Origin: Gammaproteobacteria bacterium
GTDB taxonomy: Bacteria > Pseudomonadota > Gammaproteobacteria > Steroidobacterales > Woeseiaceae
NCBI GenBank assembly: GCA_029862045.1
Contig: JAOTYE010000008.1
Coordinates: 1 to 64,000 of the forward strand
DNA: 64,000 nt
Reading direction: 5' to 3'
Below, one piece after another: positions 63,305-64,000 of the stretch; positions within the stretch are counted from its first letter, which is position 1, and every line of letters begins with the position of its first letter. The notes under the pieces were generated by a model, which made no database searches, was not told the origin of the DNA, and was given only the letters and a program-made list of their open reading frames with translations. Position numbers and translations under genes: made by a program.

Positions 63305-64000
63305 GTCGACTTCCGTTCGAACAAGTCACGGAACACCGGAAAGATGTCTGCGGGCTCTTTCACGTTGCGCATGGCAAAACGGTCCGGAAACAACTCGGGG
63401 ATTTCACCATAGGCGTGCCACAGCTCCTGTTCCTTGCCTGATGAGATTTCGACGTAGGCGTAATACTGCACCAGCGGCAGCAGGCTTTTGATGAGCAAAT
63501 CGCGACATTTTGGCGAATCGTCCTGCCAATTCTCGCCATCGGATGCCTGCGCGGCATAGACGTTCCAGCTATCTGTCGGATAGCGTTCGCGCACGATCGT
63601 GTTCATGAGTTCAAGTGCGCTCGACACGACGGTGCCGCCAGTCTCCCGCGAATAAAAGAACTCTTCCTCATCGACCTCGTCGGCCTTGGTGTGGTGGCGA
63701 ATAAAGACGACTTCAGTTTTCTCGTAATGCCGCTTGAGGAACAGATGCAGCAGTACGAAGAAGCGCTTGGCGAGATCTTTGATGTCCTGTGTCATGGATC
63801 CTGATACGTCCATCAGGCAAAACATGACCGCACTCGTGGTCGGCGTCGGTTGCTGAATCATGTTGTTGTAGCGCAGATCGAAGTCGTCAAGGAACGGAAT
63901 CTGGTTTAGTCGTCGTCGTGAACGCTCGAGCTTGGCCGCGATTTCCCGGCGCTCCCCAGAGTCCTCATCAGCGCCGAGTTCTTCAAGTGCCTCCTCGAGG
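63301..64000 (-). CDS. yeaH: YeaH/YhbH family protein (DUF444), 5'-truncated by window edge
   Basis: The frame is open to the window's right edge and the visible 233 residues are the C-terminal part of a DUF444 protein. They include '[13 protein letters not shown]' and the von-Willebrand-like MIDAS segment '[21 protein letters not shown]'. A further family element is '[18 protein letters not shown]'. In E. coli YeaH works with the kinase-like YeaG under nutrient and acid stress. The yeaG-like gene would lie just beyond the window. It is translationally coupled to the SpoVR gene. Confidence 0.92.
   Translation of the reverse strand, partial: LEEALEELGADEDSGERREIAAKLERSRRRLNQIPFLDDFDLRYNNMIQQPTPTTSAVMFCLMDVSGSMTQDIKDLAKRFFVLLHLFLKRHYEKTEVVFIRHHTKADEVDEEEFFYSRETGGTVVSSALELMNTIVRERYPTDSWNVYAAQASDGENWQDDSPKCRDLLIKSLLPLVQYYAYVEISSGKEQELWHAYGEIPELFPDRFAMRNVKEPADIFPVFRDLFERKST

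Overview
The window is gene-dense and moderately GC-rich, and reads as a chromosome segment of a Gram-negative, respiring gammaproteobacterium. Evidence for this includes many lipobox lipoproteins, an outer-membrane multiheme cytochrome conduit, an aryl-polyene pigment cluster, a monomeric NADP isocitrate dehydrogenase, a pyruvate phosphate dikinase, and a YeaH/SpoVR pair. A marine or sediment lineage related to Woeseia/Chromatiales would fit, but this is only an inference. I saw no rRNA, tRNA, insertion sequence or CRISPR array. Many genes are joined by 4-base start/stop overlaps, so most of the window is built of tight operons.

Layout. (1) 1-6682: an MtrCAB-type extracellular electron-transfer locus with two OmcA/MtrC-type cytochromes (the first cut by the window edge), a ten-heme MtrA/DmsE cytochrome and an MtrB/PioB barrel. 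(2) 6689-24739: a complete aryl-polyene (xanthomonadin-like) cluster in four alternating transcription units. It has a chorismatase for the hydroxybenzoate starter, an acyl-ACP ligase, two ACPs, two ketosynthases plus a chain-length-factor-like partner, a ketoreductase, two hotdog dehydratases, a thioesterase, two acyltransferases, a glycosyltransferase, a membrane protein, a LolA-like carrier, an MMPL exporter and two halogenase-like flavoenzymes. A 4'-phosphopantetheinyl transferase at 25986 could activate the ACPs. (3) 24762-33260: small secreted or lipoprotein genes, including an iodothyronine-deiodinase-like lipoprotein, two serine-hydrolase lipoproteins, a monoheme cytochrome c lipoprotein and a DUF5916-type barrel. 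(4) 33286-35508: monomeric isocitrate dehydrogenase. (5) 35683-50037: a nine-gene co-directional operon, ygfK-ssnA-FAD subunit-xdhD-like-PLP enzyme-ygeY-ygeW-carbamate kinase-threonine-synthase-like. It resembles the purine/urate catabolic cluster of anaerobes and enterobacteria, but a 499-residue PLP enzyme sits where YgeX might be expected. (6) 50044-60767: an LCAT-like lipoprotein, an MsbA-type ABC half-transporter, PPDK, a reprolysin-type metalloprotease with a GlyGly-CTERM-like tail, a small lipoprotein and a DUF885 peptidase. (7) 60985-64000: an orphan ParA-type ATPase, then SpoVR and a partial YeaH (DUF444) in the stress operon layout known from E. coli yeaGH/ycgB.

The most promising material is the pigment cluster with a chorismate-derived starter and two flavoenzymes retaining halogenase motifs, which suggests a halogenated (possibly brominated) aryl polyene, and the variant purine/ureide operon. 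All functions are read from sequence by eye; none was confirmed by database search.
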